DNA from: Asterias rubens
Lineage: Eukaryota; Echinodermata; Asteroidea; Forcipulatida; Asteriidae
Direction of reading: 5' to 3'
Assembly (NCBI RefSeq): GCF_902459465.1
Contig: NC_047078.1
Span: 964,191-1,028,190 of the forward strand
DNA: 64,000 nt
Position 1 is the first letter of the stretch. Every line of letters begins with the position of its first letter. A program made the position numbers and the translations under genes. The notes under the pieces are model-generated. The model made no database searches, was not told the origin of the DNA, and was given only the letters and a program-made list of their open reading frames with translations. Shown piece by piece: positions 46,101 to 57,500 of the stretch.

Positions 46101-49100
46101 CAGAAGGAAAAAAACACAGGCTAGATTCGTAAGGCATTTATTTGGTTTCGATCTGAGAGCTCAGTGATTATAGAGTACATACCAGTACAGATATTCCAGG
46201 AAACTACAAGTACAAGATTAAAGTGCAGGAAATGAAGTTTGAAACAATCCTGCCCCCCCCCCCCTTCTGCATATATGTCACAGTTGACTTATTTAATTGG
46301 CGATATCAGATCAGGAAGTATTGATAACATTCCATCGGACACCATCATCGACAATAAACCCTGGGCACAAGAAGTAGCTAAGCACTTAATACCAAATTAA
46401 GCATAATTTGTTTTTAAGGCTACCAGCCAAATTAACCATCGTATCTGTGACTGGTACTCCTATTTAGGCTAAGCTGAACATCAGGGCCCAATTTCATGGA
46501 GCTGCTTAAGCAAAAAATTTGCTTAGGCACGAAAATAGCTTGCTTATTCTACACATGTTACTGACCAAAACTTCATGCCATATACATTGATTGGACTGGT
46601 ATTTAGCTATTGTTTACTTTGCATAACAATTGAGTGGAGTCTTGGTAGGTCATCTGATTGTACTAAGGATTTTTTTGCTTAATTTTTGTGCTTAAGCAGC
46701 TCCATGAAATAGGGTCCTTTAAGTACAGCTAATGCTTTAGTTCTATGAAACTTGGTCCTACCCTGGACCCAATTTCATAAAGCATGTGAGATCAACAACT
46801 TGCTAAGCACAGACAAAAATATGCTTACCAGATTAAGTTTACCAGCCAAAATACCCATGTCAACTCGTGACTGTATTCAGCTTAAATTTATTATTCCTGC
46901 CAAGCAGAAAATTGTCAGCTTTAAAAAACTGCCCCCTTGCCTTTTTGATGTTGTAAAACAACGGCAAAACAAGGACAACAACTTACCGCAGTAGTTCCTT
47001 GTGTCCAAGTCTAGTTTGACCTTAGTGAATCTGATGATTGCATCCAGGGTGTCTCGAGACCCTTGGCAAGGATTGGAGCAAACATTGTGCATGGCTGTCT
47101 GACCGTTTCGATCTGTCTCGTTTGCATTCGAACCGTTCTCCACCAGAATACGTGCTGCATCTGGATTGCCGGTAATTGCTGCTATATGAAGTGGAGTCTA
47201 CAAGCAAAATACAAATCGTTATAAATAAATGAAGGGCACATTTTGCTAAGGCGTACAAAAAAACAAAATGCAAAGTAAATTAGTTGAATGTAGTACACAT
47301 TTTGCTTAGGCCTACAAAAGCAACAAAAATCGAAGTAGTATAGTTGACTGAAAGGCAAATTCTCTGGAACAAACAAAAAGCAAAGTAAATTAGTTTAATA
47401 AAGAACACATTTTGTTTAGGCCTAAAAACCAACCAAAATCGAAGTAATATAGTTGACTGAAAGGCAAATTTTGTTTAGGTCTTTAAAACAAACAAAAAGC
47501 AAAGTAAATTAGTTGAATAAAGTACACATTTTGTTTAGGCCTACAAAAGCAACAAAAATCAAAGTAATATAAAAGAATGAAGTGCACATTACACAAAGCA
47601 AAGTACTAGTTAAAGGCACTCCACACGTTTGGTAATTTATTGTCAAAGACCTGGGCCCAATTTCATAGAGCTGCTTAAGCAAAAAATTTTGCTTAAGCAA
47701 AAAATTCATTGCTTAGTAAAATCAGATTACCGGCCAAGATTCCACTCAATTGTTATGCTAAGTAAACAACAGCTAAAAACTAGTCATAAGCAATGTACAT
47801 GGCATAAATTTTGGCCAGTAACATGTGTAAAATAAGCGAGCTTTTTTCGTGCAGCTCTATGAAATTGGCCCCAGTACATGTATTCAAGTTGCAAGAAAAT
47901 ATTGAAAGAAAAAAACACCCTTGTTGCCCACATAAAGTAGAATGAAGTGCACATTTTGTTTAGACCTACAAAATTAACTGGGACTAATTTCTTATTATCC
48001 TGGGCAAACTTTCAATGAGACACTGCTCTTCAAAGCTGCCTAAACATTTATAAAAATCAAAAAGTCAATATAACTGCTATTTACACAATTAATATGCAAT
48101 TGAAAAGTGATGTGAGACAAACAAAACCGAAAGATATTATTTTCCTGGACAAAATATGAAACAATAAAACTAGGGCTGTCAGTAACCATAAAGCAAGGCA
48201 CCCCAGTATTTTTCAAAATGACCTGCCATTTCAAAGCTAGCAGAGTCTGATCTTGAATGCTACATGTATAGAACAACACAACTCAACGCACTGTGGACAA
48301 AAGTAGTCGAGTAGACAAAAATGGAAAGAAATGAAAAGAGAGAGAGAGGCAAACGGAAATTTAAAAAAACTTGCACAAACCTGGACAAAAAAATATCGAT
48401 GTCGGGATTGGAGAACATACAAAATACCAACAATAACAATATTATTTCAAGCTTTATTTAATTAAGTAACAAATCATTTTATATACCATTTCCTTAACTT
48501 AACAAGAAGAAAAAACATATATGAATTTGCAAATAAAGTGTATAGTATTATTCTACTTTCAAAGTAATTGTGTAACCCTTTCATGAAACATTTATTTTAG
48601 TAATAAATTGATCAAAATGGATTTAAACCAGTACATGGGTGTAACAATTCAATTATGTATTCCGGTTCTGATTGGCCAAAGGATTCTAACATCATCCAAT
48701 CAGATTAAACCTACCTGTTGCATATCATTAAAGACGTCCAATGGTTTTCCAGCTAACTTGAACAGTTCCACCAGCCGTCGCACAAGACGTACATCAACAA
48801 ACTCTTGAGCCAGGGCAATATGAAGCGGTCTGCAAAAATTTAGAACAAAAAATAAACAAATTTATGCTTAAAAAAATTAAATTTTAAAGGTTTCCTTAAT
48901 AAGTTGTTTATGGAGTCATGAGTAAGTTTAAGTCTAGGAAATTAAATTTATAAAATGATTTTATTTTGAAGAAAGTTTTCTGTTGAAGCACAATAAATTT
49001 CTGAAATTTAATGATTTTTTTTTAAAGACACTGGACACCTTTGGTAATTGTCAAAGACCAGTCTTCTCACTTGGTGTATCTCAATAGATGCACAAAATAG

Positions 49101-52100
49101 CAAACCTGTGGAAATTTGAACTCAATTGGTCGTCGAAGTTGCGAGATAATAATGTAAGAAAAAACACCCTCGTCAAACGAAGTTATGTGCTTTCAGATGA
49201 TTGATTTGGAGACCTCAAAATCTAAATCTGAGGTCTCGAAATCAACTTCGTGAAAAATTACTTATTTCTTGGAAATTACGTTACTTCAGAGGGAGCCGTT
49301 TCTCACAATGTTTTATACTATCAACAGCTCCCCATTACTCATACCAAGTAAGGTTTTATGCTAATAGTTATTTTGAGCAATTCCCAATTTTTAAAAGAGA
49401 AATACTTTTAGAGAAAAGTACACTGTAAAAAATTTGTTTTGAGAGACAGAAAAAAAAATTAGGGGAAGAGAGACATTGCAAAGTTATCTCAGAAGCAAAA
49501 ATAAAGGAGCAGTTTCCGAGTCCTGCCACCACCTTTTCACTCATTTTAACAAAAAGAATATCTCATTTGAATTGAGATACTATTTTATTTCATAACGAAT
49601 GACAAAGAGGTAGCAGGGTAAGGAAATGTTTCCCAAATTTGTTAAAGAGAAACATTGCACTTACGAAAAATTATTAAACCCACATTTTAATAGAGTTTCC
49701 TTGGAAAGAAAAATTTTGAGTGAGTTTTTGAGTGAATGGTATTTCAAAGAGTATCACCCGCTCTAACGAAAACAAGTTTAACTTTTACTTTTAACGGTCA
49801 GGAACCATGACAAAAATTTAAAACTAATTTTGAGCACTTTATTTCTCTGCTAATAATAATTGGCGGACTTTTTCAAGCAATGGCTCAAATGAAAGCTTGT
49901 AACTTTCTCGACCCCCATCAAAATAACTATTTGGTTTTAAATCAAATTTGTGCAGAAGTTCAAAGTAACCGTCTCAAGCGGCTGTGGTCAGAAACGATAT
50001 GGTAACAACGTTCCTTTCATGTTTCACTGAGGAATCCTGCATTTAAGCTTACACTTTCTCGAAAAATTTCTCTGCTAATAATAATTGGCGGACTTTTTCA
50101 AGCAATGGCTCAAATGAAAGCTTGTAACTTTCTTGACCCCCATCAAAATAACTATTTGGTTTTAAATCAAAATTTTTGGGTCAAATCGGCCAAAAATCTG
50201 ACATAGCATCTTTAATTATGTAAGCTTTGTTTTTAATTATGCAAATTTTCTTAAATATGTAAATTTTCTTACGTGTCCCCATCTTCATCCTGACCCGTAG
50301 CTCGATGGCACTCTACAGCCATGCAGAGATTGAAGCTCGGGTCCACCGGGAAAGATTGCTGTGGGGCTGCCGGTCTCTGCGGCTGCTGTGGGCCAAGTCT
50401 CTGCGGCTGTGGGCCCGGGCGCTGCGAGTGCTGTGGGCCCGGTCGCTGGGGCGGCTGTGGGCCAGGTCGCTGGAGCGGTCTCTGGGTCGGCTGTGGGTCC
50501 GGTCTATGGGACGGCTTGGCCGGTCTCTGGGCCGGCTGTGGGCCCGGTCTATGGGACGGCTGCGGGGCCGGTGGTGGTCGGTGCGCGTCTGATAAAACCA
50601 GAAACATCAAGATGAAAAACAGTTACAAATTTCAAAATATGCATCCAAGAATCGTTACTTGTAGAAAAAACTGAATTACGTTTGTTCCAGATGAAAGACT
50701 GCATTGGAAATAGTGCCGTCACCTTTTTTCATTTACGTGTTTAGCCTTCGAGAAAGATGGTTGAAACGTCAGGTCATTAACTATTTTTCGCGTTGTTGAT
50801 TTAAACTTTCTATGTATTCACACAGACAGCAAAATTTGTGCAGAAGTTCAAAGTAACCGTCTCAAGCGGCTGTGGTCAGAAACGATATGGTAACAACGTT
50901 CCTTTCATGTTTCACTGAGGAATCCTGCATTTAAGCTTACACTTTCTCGAAAAATACCGCAACAAAACAGCAGAAAGCCCTTCCGCAAACTATGCCGGTT
51001 GGCTGATCATTCCACGGTCGCGCTCCAAAGGCGTTTGTGACGAGTGTCAACAACAACATCCACAAACAGTTTTGTTCTACTCTTCTTCTCTTGACTTCTT
51101 TCCAACAAAGGTTCACCAAAATCAACCAATTCTATCAAAAATGTTGCCGCTATTACATTAGTATTATAAGCACCGGATTGCAGATTCGTTCTTTTGCGAC
51201 TAAACTCAACTCACACTATGATACAAATAATCCCAAGTAGAATATACAACGAAACACAAGTTCAGTACATGTTTGAATAGACTTGATTCAAGTCTGACTT
51301 CACATACATTCCCGCACAAAATCTTATCCAATACTGAACGCAATATCAGGTAGACAAAACCACCACAGCAGACTTGCACCCAAGTCTAGTGCATGACAGG
51401 TGGAAACCCATTTTGATTTGGATGAGAAATAACTCCGCGGTGTTCGAGCAAACGAAGGTCAGTAGCGGGAAATAAACGGGTAAGTCCCTCTGCAGATAAC
51501 AATACAACAAACCAGGCACTTGATAGTCACCAGCTTCTTGTCATCCTATGTCATCAAGTTTACATGAAATTTCACTTTCGCAAGGAAACATCAGGCTCTC
51601 AAACAGTAGCAGTGACTGGCGGGGAAAACTAAAATCGAAAACAATGTTGTGTCGTGTGCACTCGCACGGAAACGCATGAACTTGTCATGTCTTTATTTCG
51701 ACGTTGATGACGTCACGGTGGGTGTGGATATCAGGCGTGTAGCCCGCAAACTGCAAACCACATTATTTACGCAATACAATCGTCGAATTTCATTGCACGC
51801 GATGTGGATTATTATTTTGATTATGGAAGATTACCACGGCCAAAGAAATATGATGTCGAGACCAACTTTTTTTGGACCATGTATATGAAGGATTGGACTG
51901 CCCCACTGCGCCACAAACAATAAATGGTCATTTTAAAATGAAATGGCGTATCTAGGTATACCATGATTGTTAACATCAAATTCCATGGCTTTTATGGCAG
52001 GCAATTGGATACGTACATATGCACGACGGAAGCAGTTTTCTATTTAAGGTCAGAATCTCCAGAAAATAAAAACTTAACAAGTTTTGAGATGTGCCATTTT

Positions 52101-52975
52101 CCATTTCAAAAACTGCATAACAAAAAATACAGTGCAATCGCCATAAAACATCAGTTATTTGAAAACCATGATGATAAAATGAAGTAAAAAAACACACAAA
52201 AAACACGTTTATTGAAACACTATTGGTAATTGTAAAAAACCAGCCTTCTCACTTGCTGTATCTCAACAATGCAAAAAAAACTGTGAAAATCTTAGCTCAA
52301 TCAGTCATCCAAGTTGCGAGATATTAATGAAAGAAAAAATACCATAGACACACGAAGTTGTGTGCTTTCAAAATGCTTGATTTCGAGACCTCAAATTCTA
52401 AACTTTAGGTCTCAAAATCAAATTCGTGGACAATTACTTCTTTCTCGCAAACTACGTTACTTCAGAGGGAGCCGTTTTTCACAATGTTTTATACTATCAA
52501 TCTCTCCCCATTACTTGTTACCAAGTAAGGTTTTATGCTAAACATTATTTTGAGTAATTACCAATAGTGTCCACTGCCTTTAAGATTATAATGTTGAAAC
52601 CCGTTGGCAACAACGTGCAATTCTACAGCATCACGTATCACAATAGGCCCACACCTTTTTTCTCATGATATTTCCAGCTGTACTTCGCCGGGTGCTTTTT
52701 CATCAATTTTGTTCAGGTAGAATCATAGAGCTATGGGTAGAACGCGCAAATAATGCGTCAAACAATTGTTCAAGGCCGGCAGCCCATCGGATGGCTTTGT
52801 CAGGGATTCTCCCATGCGTGTTAACGTTGGGCAACAATGCGTTCGATTTGGTCAATCCACGTGATGTGGATGGAACCATGGTGGGTCAGAAAAGGGAAAG
52901 ACCGTCAGAGTTTGTTTGTTTGTAAGCTGCTTTAGATTCACTTTCATTATCTTAGTAGTGTCATGTGTTGTTGTT

Positions 52976-53008
<33 letters not shown>

Positions 53009-55138
53009 GGGGGGGGGGGGTTCCCCGCAACGTAAAGCCGAGTTTTAGGCCAACATTATAAAGAGTGAAATTCTTTATAAATTGGCCTAAAACTGGGCTT
53101 TACGTTGCAAAAAAAAGAAGAAAAAATACCAAATTGGTAGCAAGTTTAAAATAATATGAACAAATACCTCGAGGTTCAAGAGCTAAAAAAAAAAAAAAAA
53201 AATTATTTTCCGTCCAACCGGTCTAAGGTATATTGTACAAGTTTCAGTTCGGAGTCTACTAATTGTTGAGAAAACAACAAACAACCTGTGACGGTATTTT
53301 CATTATAAAAAAGTTGAACCCATCCACGATTTTGCGAGGCGACAGCGACGGCATCTCTAGAGTGCGTTTTGGCGACCCCAACCAAAGCCCAACCGACTCA
53401 ACAAGTCGGTTACCGGTTGGTCTAAACAGCATCGTCAACGCGCCTCAACCGAACACGCGAAAACGCTCAACCAACTGACCAATGTTTTTGGTTGGGGTCG
53501 CCAAAACGCACTCCTAGCCATAGTGTTCACTAACGGACATGACGGAAATTTGAATCTCCAAGGCTTACCACGAGGTGTGGTGGAGGTTTAGAGATTAAAA
53601 ATTTTCCAACTATATTTATTAACATTAAACATACTGTGGACGCAAAAGCTTTGGAATAAAAAAAACACTGATTGGGGAATCAAAAAACCCTTCCTTAATT
53701 CACAGAGAGTACATCAAACTGTCTCATACGCACCGTGTGCATTTTTTTGGCAAAATTCAAAATGGTCGTCACTTGTGTGTGGCGACTTTACAGTCGTGTA
53801 CACGCAAAGGAGATCGGTGGTCACTTAACCTGTGTTGCGGTTGAAGAGCTGTCAACATTTGAATCTTGCAATCAGGGAGATTTTGTACAACAAAAGCAAA
53901 CAGGGAGTAGAAAGGTTTCCATAATCATGGGTCGATTTCATAAAGAGTTAGGATTATAGTCCTAAGAGATGTTAAAAACTTAAGGCTAGTCCTAAGTAAG
54001 GACAAGTAACTCGTCCTAACTCGAGATAAGACTAGTCTTAACTCTTTGTGAAATACACCACAGGGCAATTTGTCTAATGTTGTTCTTCAGAACATGGACA
54101 AAACTCAAAAGCTGCAAGTTTGTACACGAATAATAGACTTTGTATATTTATACTTCTTACCTCTATTCAGATGTTCCTTATGGACCAGAAATGTGATGCT
54201 TGAGACCTTGCTCAATGAAATAAAAGTGCCAAAGACAGTGACTGTTAATTTGTGGATGAAACACAACATCTAGTGATGTGTCGCAGTCAAAGCCGCAACA
54301 GCTAAAAGCTGCCAGGCAGTTCGATTCTACGTCTAGTCAGTCTGAAGTCTTTTATGGACCATGAAATATGGTGAAAGACATTTCTGGTTCAAAGAAAGTT
54401 CCAAGGACAGCGGTCAGTTCTCGCTGAGTGGACTTTTGATAAGAATAATAATTCTACATACGTACCTGCTACTGGATGTCTTTTCTCGGTTGCTACAGCA
54501 ATGTTTCCAGACTGATACGTCACCATCGCTGGTAGTTGGTGCCCAAACTTGGCTTGAGACGGTGGTGGAGCAGGCTGGACTACGGGTCGGCTCGACGAAG
54601 CTACCGGGGGTGGTCCGACCTGCATCGGTGACGGAACTGGGACGAGACTAAACATCGGGCTCTTGCTCCTTCGTCCCGACCCCCGACTCGGTACTCTCTG
54701 ATCATTCCGACGGCCCTTTGAAGCTGGTTTTACGGCAGGACTGTTGGTCAGCGGACCAACCGAGACGTTGTACCGTGATTTTGAAGAAGTTCTTGAGTCT
54801 TGTCCCGCTGACGGGTTCGTCTGAGGCTCGGGACGTTTACCGAGTTCAAGACGTAGTCGGTCAGAGTTCTCCACTCGGGTTAGGTATCCGTTCACAGATA
54901 CCACATTTGGAGGGGCACTCGGTGCATCTTCCTGTGGGTTGTGGCTTGCCTCTAACCCGGGGTGTACAGTTCCTTTAAACTCACCGCCTCCTTGTTGCGG
55001 GTTTGGAGGGGGTTCAGCTTTCTCAATAGCAGCGCGTAAAGTTACTTTTATTGGTTGCACGTTTTCTTGCTTAGTGGTTATATCTTCCTTACCGTTGTCG
55101 GCCATTTTGATTTTGCGAACGGAGTGCGGATTAGGCAT
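40182..55138 (-). CDS. BCL3-like nuclear I-kappa-B protein (7 coding exons, ankyrin repeats)
   Basis: In transcript order, exons 55138-54466, 50588-50273, 48829-48715, 47197-46987, 44529-44441, 41783-41538 and 41177-40182 join in phase (2646 nt, 881 aa). A second ATG at 55105 (AAAATGGCC, better Kozak context) would give 870 aa. Residues 1-224 are Pro/Ser-rich; exon 2 encodes Pro-rich repeats (QRPGPQPxQRPGPQ style), then VECHRATGQDEDGDT. From about 320 to 550 are ankyrin repeats: DEDGDTPLHIALAQ, TPLHIAAITG, NGQTAMHNVC, LGPLHISVKHN, GWTPLFHAVTNQ, GNTALHVATGRG. The motif DAKSGWTPLFHAV...MQSYSGNTALH follows the BCL3 pattern closely. The 331-residue tail is Ser/Pro/Lys-rich, with PMDLT (748-752) and a Lys/Arg cluster at the end that could act as an NLS. 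BCL3-type proteins bind p50/p52 NF-kappa-B in the nucleus and modulate transcription. BCL3 versus other nuclear I-kappa-B relatives is not settled by eye. Confidence 0.85.
42893..43117. repeat. GGGCCC-type MITE in BCL3-like intron
   Basis: Begins AGGGCCCAATTTCATAGCGC and closes near GCTTACGGTTAGCAGCACTA-TGAAAT. Diverged but recognisable; rich in CTTAAGC and GGTTAGC motifs. Confidence 0.6.
43500..43795. repeat. ~295-bp palindromic repeat nested in a GGGCCC-type element
   Basis: The left arm (AAAATGTCCATAGATTTACA, AAGCTTCCCTTCAAATATTA, GAAATGAGTAAAACAATG) is repeated inverted on the right (CATTGTTTTACTCATTTCCC, GGGAAGCTTTCTACTATCAT, GTGTAAATCTGTGGACATTG). The host element starts near 43463 and resumes after it to about 43955. 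Confidence 0.7.
44383..44430. repeat. (ACAA)n microsatellite next to BCL3-like exon 5
   Basis: Repeats of ACAA interrupted by CACCCC. On the minus (coding) strand it becomes a T/G-rich stretch beginning about 10 nt after the exon 5 donor. Confidence 0.85.
44590..44715 (-). repeat. tRNA-derived SINE in BCL3-like intron
   Basis: On the minus strand it contains AGAGTGTGGGTTCGAACC (T-arm/box B) and then GAGCAAGACACTTATG, the same head-body junction as the SINE at 57360. The box A half is decayed. Confidence 0.6.
45111..45495 (+). repeat. MITE, family A
   Basis: Complete, TTAA-flanked copy (45111-45114 and 45492-45495), with internal GAGGTCTCGAAATC palindrome. Confidence 0.88.
46486..46716. repeat. 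GGGCCC-type MITE in BCL3-like intron
   Basis: GGGCCCAATTTCATGGAGCT at the left, GCTCCATGAAATAGGGTCC at the right, about 230 bp. A related partial copy follows near 46760-46890. Confidence 0.75.
47225..47600. repeat. Minisatellite in BCL3-like intron, ~60-bp units in alternating pairs
   Basis: Units beginning AAAGTAAATTAGTTGAAT (near 47272, 47381, 47501) alternate with units beginning GAAGTAATATAGTTGACTGA (near 47332, 47441, 47560), each containing a TTTTGYTTAGGCCTA-like core. This gives a higher-order repeat of about 115 bp. The array starts about 30 bp upstream of exon 4 (minus strand). Confidence 0.75.
47649..47873. repeat. GGGCCC-type MITE in BCL3-like intron
   Basis: GGGCCCAATTTCATAGAGCT ... 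GCAGCTCTATGAAATTGGCCC, about 225 bp, inserted into a remnant of MITE family A (TTAAAGGCACTCCACACGTT before it, AAGTTGCAAGAAAATATTGA after it). Confidence 0.8.
49022..49393 (-). repeat. MITE, family A
   Basis: Starts TTAAAGACACTGGACACCTT. The terminal portion at the right is truncated after ATTTTGAGCAATTCCCAA. Confidence 0.8.
49512..49632. repeat. Diverged copy of the 138-268 hairpin element
   Basis: GTTTCCGAGTCCTGCCACCA ... AGGTAGCAGGGTAAGGAAA, with the same A+T-rich middle (ATCTCATTTGAATTGAGATA). Confidence 0.6.
49839..50170. repeat. A-B-A repeat block beside BCL3-like exon 2
   Basis: Segment A (49839-49946, containing ATAATTGGCGGACTTTTTCA) is repeated at about 50063-50170. Segment B between them (about 49944-50057, TTTGTGCAGAAGTTCAAAGT to CACTTTCTCGAAAAAT) is also found, apparently identical, at 50833-50956 on the other side of exon 2. 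A belongs to a dispersed repeat also at 1835-2150, inverted. Confidence 0.85.
50833..50956. repeat. Second copy of segment B
   Basis: About 120 bp matching 49944-50057 in direct orientation; together the pair brackets BCL3-like exon 2. Confidence 0.85.
52213..52583 (-). repeat. MITE, family A
   Basis: Left end shortened (starts near AACACTATTGGTAATTGT); right end GTCCACTGCCTTTAA complete. Confidence 0.8.
53028..53111. repeat. ~85-bp hairpin element after poly-T/poly-G run
   Basis: GCAACGTAAAGCCGAGTTTT...AGGCCAA inverted as TTGGCCTAAAACTGGGCTTT-ACGTTGC. A run of about 32 T followed by 12 G lies immediately before it. Confidence 0.7.
53360..53513. mobile_element. 154-bp TIR element (MITE) in BCL3-like intron 1
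   Basis: GAGTGCGTTTTGGCGACCCC at the left is perfectly inverted at the right (GGGGTCGCCAAAACGCACTC), flanked by CTA on each side (53357-53359, 53514-53516). A 3-bp duplication is compatible with PIF/Harbinger-type elements. Interior GC-rich, non-coding. Confidence 0.75.
53930..54062. repeat. TTTCACAAAGAGTT-family MITE
   Basis: GGGTCGATTTCATAAAGAGTTAGG... at the left and GTCTTAACTCTTTGTGAAAT at the right, with CTCGTCCTAACTCGAGATAA inside. Confidence 0.75.
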
Positions 55139-55604
55139 CGAGAGACTCCTGTGTCTATGGCAACTAAACTTGTTATGACTGCAAAGTATTGACGGTCAGT
55201 TGTCTGCACAATAACTCAAAAGGCGCGAAAAATAAGTCGGTGGGAGCTCTGCAAATGTTGATACCGATGTCAGTTTCTATACATAGACACAAAAAAACAA
55301 AAGACGATGTGATTTCACGGTTTGTTGTTGTAATGTTACTTATTCAATAGTTGCTAAACGTCAGGACGGCCAGGCAGGACATACCACTGTCAGTTTGTTA
55401 TTTTAATTGGTGACTCGTGCACCAGTGTTTTAATAAGGTGTCCCTTCTTTTGGACTGGATATTGAAGCCATTGTTTGACAAATCTGCATAATATTATGTA
55501 ATCATAAATCTTCGTGATACCTTTTGAAAGCCACTTGGACAATTTCAACATAATTATAACATTTGCATCTTGCAGCAATCAGGGAGATTTTGTACAGCAA
55601 TCAG

Positions 55605-55968
55605 ATACCCTGGACACTATTGGTAATATTGTCAAAGACCAGTCTTCTCACTTGGTGTATCTCAACATGCTTAAAATAACAAACCTGTGAAAATTTGAGC
55701 CGAAGTTGCGAGAAACTATGAAAGAAAAAACACCCTTGTCAAAAGAAGTTGTGTGCTTTCAGATGCTTGATTTCGACACCTCAAAATCTAACTCTGAGGT
55801 CTCAAAATTCGTGGAAAATTACTTCTTTCTCGAAAACTACGTCACTTCAGAGGGAACCGTTTCTCACAATGTTTTATACTATCAACAGCTCTCCATTACT
55901 CGTTACCAAGTTAGGTTTTATGCTACTAATTATTTTGAGTAATTACCAACTGTATCCACTGCCTTTAA
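55605..55968 (-). repeat. MITE, family A, upstream of the BCL3-like gene
   Basis: Begins ACCCTGGACACTATTGGTAA and ends CACTGCCTTTAA. Contains the GATTTCGACACCTCAAAATC / TCTGAGGTCTC core. Confidence 0.8.
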
Positions 55969-56190
55969 GGATTACATTCAACATAGTCTGCATAGTCAGG
56001 CTAAGCTTGACTTTGTTATTAATCCAATGTAGTTTCATCTTTGAGAGGGGCAAGGCTATATTTATTTTTGAGGAGGGCACTTTCATTCAATAATGGCATT
56101 AGAAAAATAAATATATTTAATTCTATGCCATGGGACGATTTTGTCTGGTAATTTAAGGAAACTAATAGGCCAAGACAAAGACAACAGAAC

Positions 56191-56730
56191 AGGGCCCAAT
56201 TTCATTAAGCTTCTTATAAGCACTTTTTTACTCAGCAAAACTATAAAGCAAATGTTGCACACAGTACACATGACATGGCATTTTGGCTGGTAACCTTATT
56301 CTGGTAGCAAGATTTTGTTCAGCTTAGCAACGTTTTGTACTTCAACAGGTCTATGAAATCGGGCCAAGGACAATGGGGCAAAAACTCATAGAGCTTTCCA
56401 GTAAGTAAAATTATTCAGGACGTTAATCACAGGGGGTGCATGTAAAATGATATTTCAGCTGGTAACCTTATTCTGGTAAGCATATTTTTTGCTGTGCTTA
56501 ACCAGTTTGTGCTTAAACAACTCTATTAAATTGGGCCTACTGTGTGATTCCAGGGACCAATTTCAGAGCTGCTTAAGCAAAAAATATTGCTTAACAATGT
56601 TCTGCTAAGCAAAAGTGAGCAGGATACCAGTCACAGATGATAATGTGGAACAGTATTTTGGCTGGTAACCTTATTCTTGTGCACATTCTTTGTTGCGCTT
56701 AGCTACTTTTTTGTGCTTGCAGCTCTTTGA
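56191..56730. repeat. Cluster of diverged GGGCCC-type MITE copies
   Basis: At least three partial copies in a row: AGGGCCCAATTTCATTAAGC...GAAATCGGGCC (56191-56366), a middle fragment with GGTAACCTTATTCTGGTAAG (about 56400-56535), and CAATTTCAGAGCTGCTTAAG...GCAGCTCTTTGAAATTTG (56555-56733). Confidence 0.6.
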
Positions 56731-57354
56731 AATTTGACCCTGTCCTGCTGTCGGTCACAAAACTGATTTGGCAAATAAATTTATTAAGCAATCGTCTCAT
56801 TTCTCACCATGCTCAATGAAATAAGTCACTCCATCTTCATGAAATATTTATTATTTGTTTATTTATCAGTATATGTTTAATTATGTGTTTAATCTTGTTG
56901 CTTTCCAACACAAATAGGACAGCCTCCAGTATCATAAATTTAACTAACTTGGCACAACTTTGTCCTTTTGCTCCCCCCCCAATAGTGTGAGCCAGAGGGC
57001 TGCTGTTTTTTTTTGACACCCTGTTTAAAATTTGGACACCCGTTTTAAATTTGGACACCCTGTTTTATCTGTCATTTACAAGTGAACAAATTGGACACCC
57101 AGTCTTTATGTTTCCAACACCCTTTTACCAAATCCAGGCTAAAGCCTTGTCTTAAACACATTCCAATACATTACAAAAATTGACAACCTTCTGTTTATTG
57201 GCCGCCTCCATTATCAGATATTTAACTAGGTTGTCACAACTTTGTCCTTGCCCCCCCCCCCCCCCCCCCCCAACATGACAAGCTACCTTTTGGTAGTTGC
57301 CATGTACCATGTGACTGATGTTGAAAAAGGGTAATCAGCCCAATATTAGGGTAG

Positions 57355-57500
57355 ACTGTGGCGTGTCACAGCCTACCGGTTAAGAGCACCGGATTCAAGC
57401 TCTGGTGTTTTGATCAAAAGAGTGCGGGTTCGAGTCCCGGTCGTGACACTTTTCTCCTTTTAAAGCAAGACACTTGGCCATGATTACTTCCCTGAGAACT
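57355..57500 (+). repeat. tRNA-derived SINE (tRNA-Leu(CAA)-like head)
   Basis: The head folds as a class II tRNA: GTGTCAC pairs with GTGACAC, box A is CCTACCGGTTAAGAGC, the anticodon arm CCGGA-TTCAAGC-TCTGG would read UUG (Leu), then comes a long variable arm TGTTTTGATCAAAAG and a T-arm with GGGTTCGAGTCCCGG. The body continues TTTAAAGCAAGACACTTGGC. The extended body and the related copy at 44590-44715 make a SINE more likely than a working tRNA gene. Confidence 0.7.

Noticed and set aside
44383-47600. Possible CRISPR-like regular repeats
   Set aside because: The window is eukaryotic; the repeats are microsatellite and minisatellite DNA without spacer structure.
50305-50674. Three long plus-strand ORFs over BCL3-like exon 2
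   Set aside because: Shadows of the Pro-rich repeat exon on the minus strand, whose phase joins both neighbouring exons.
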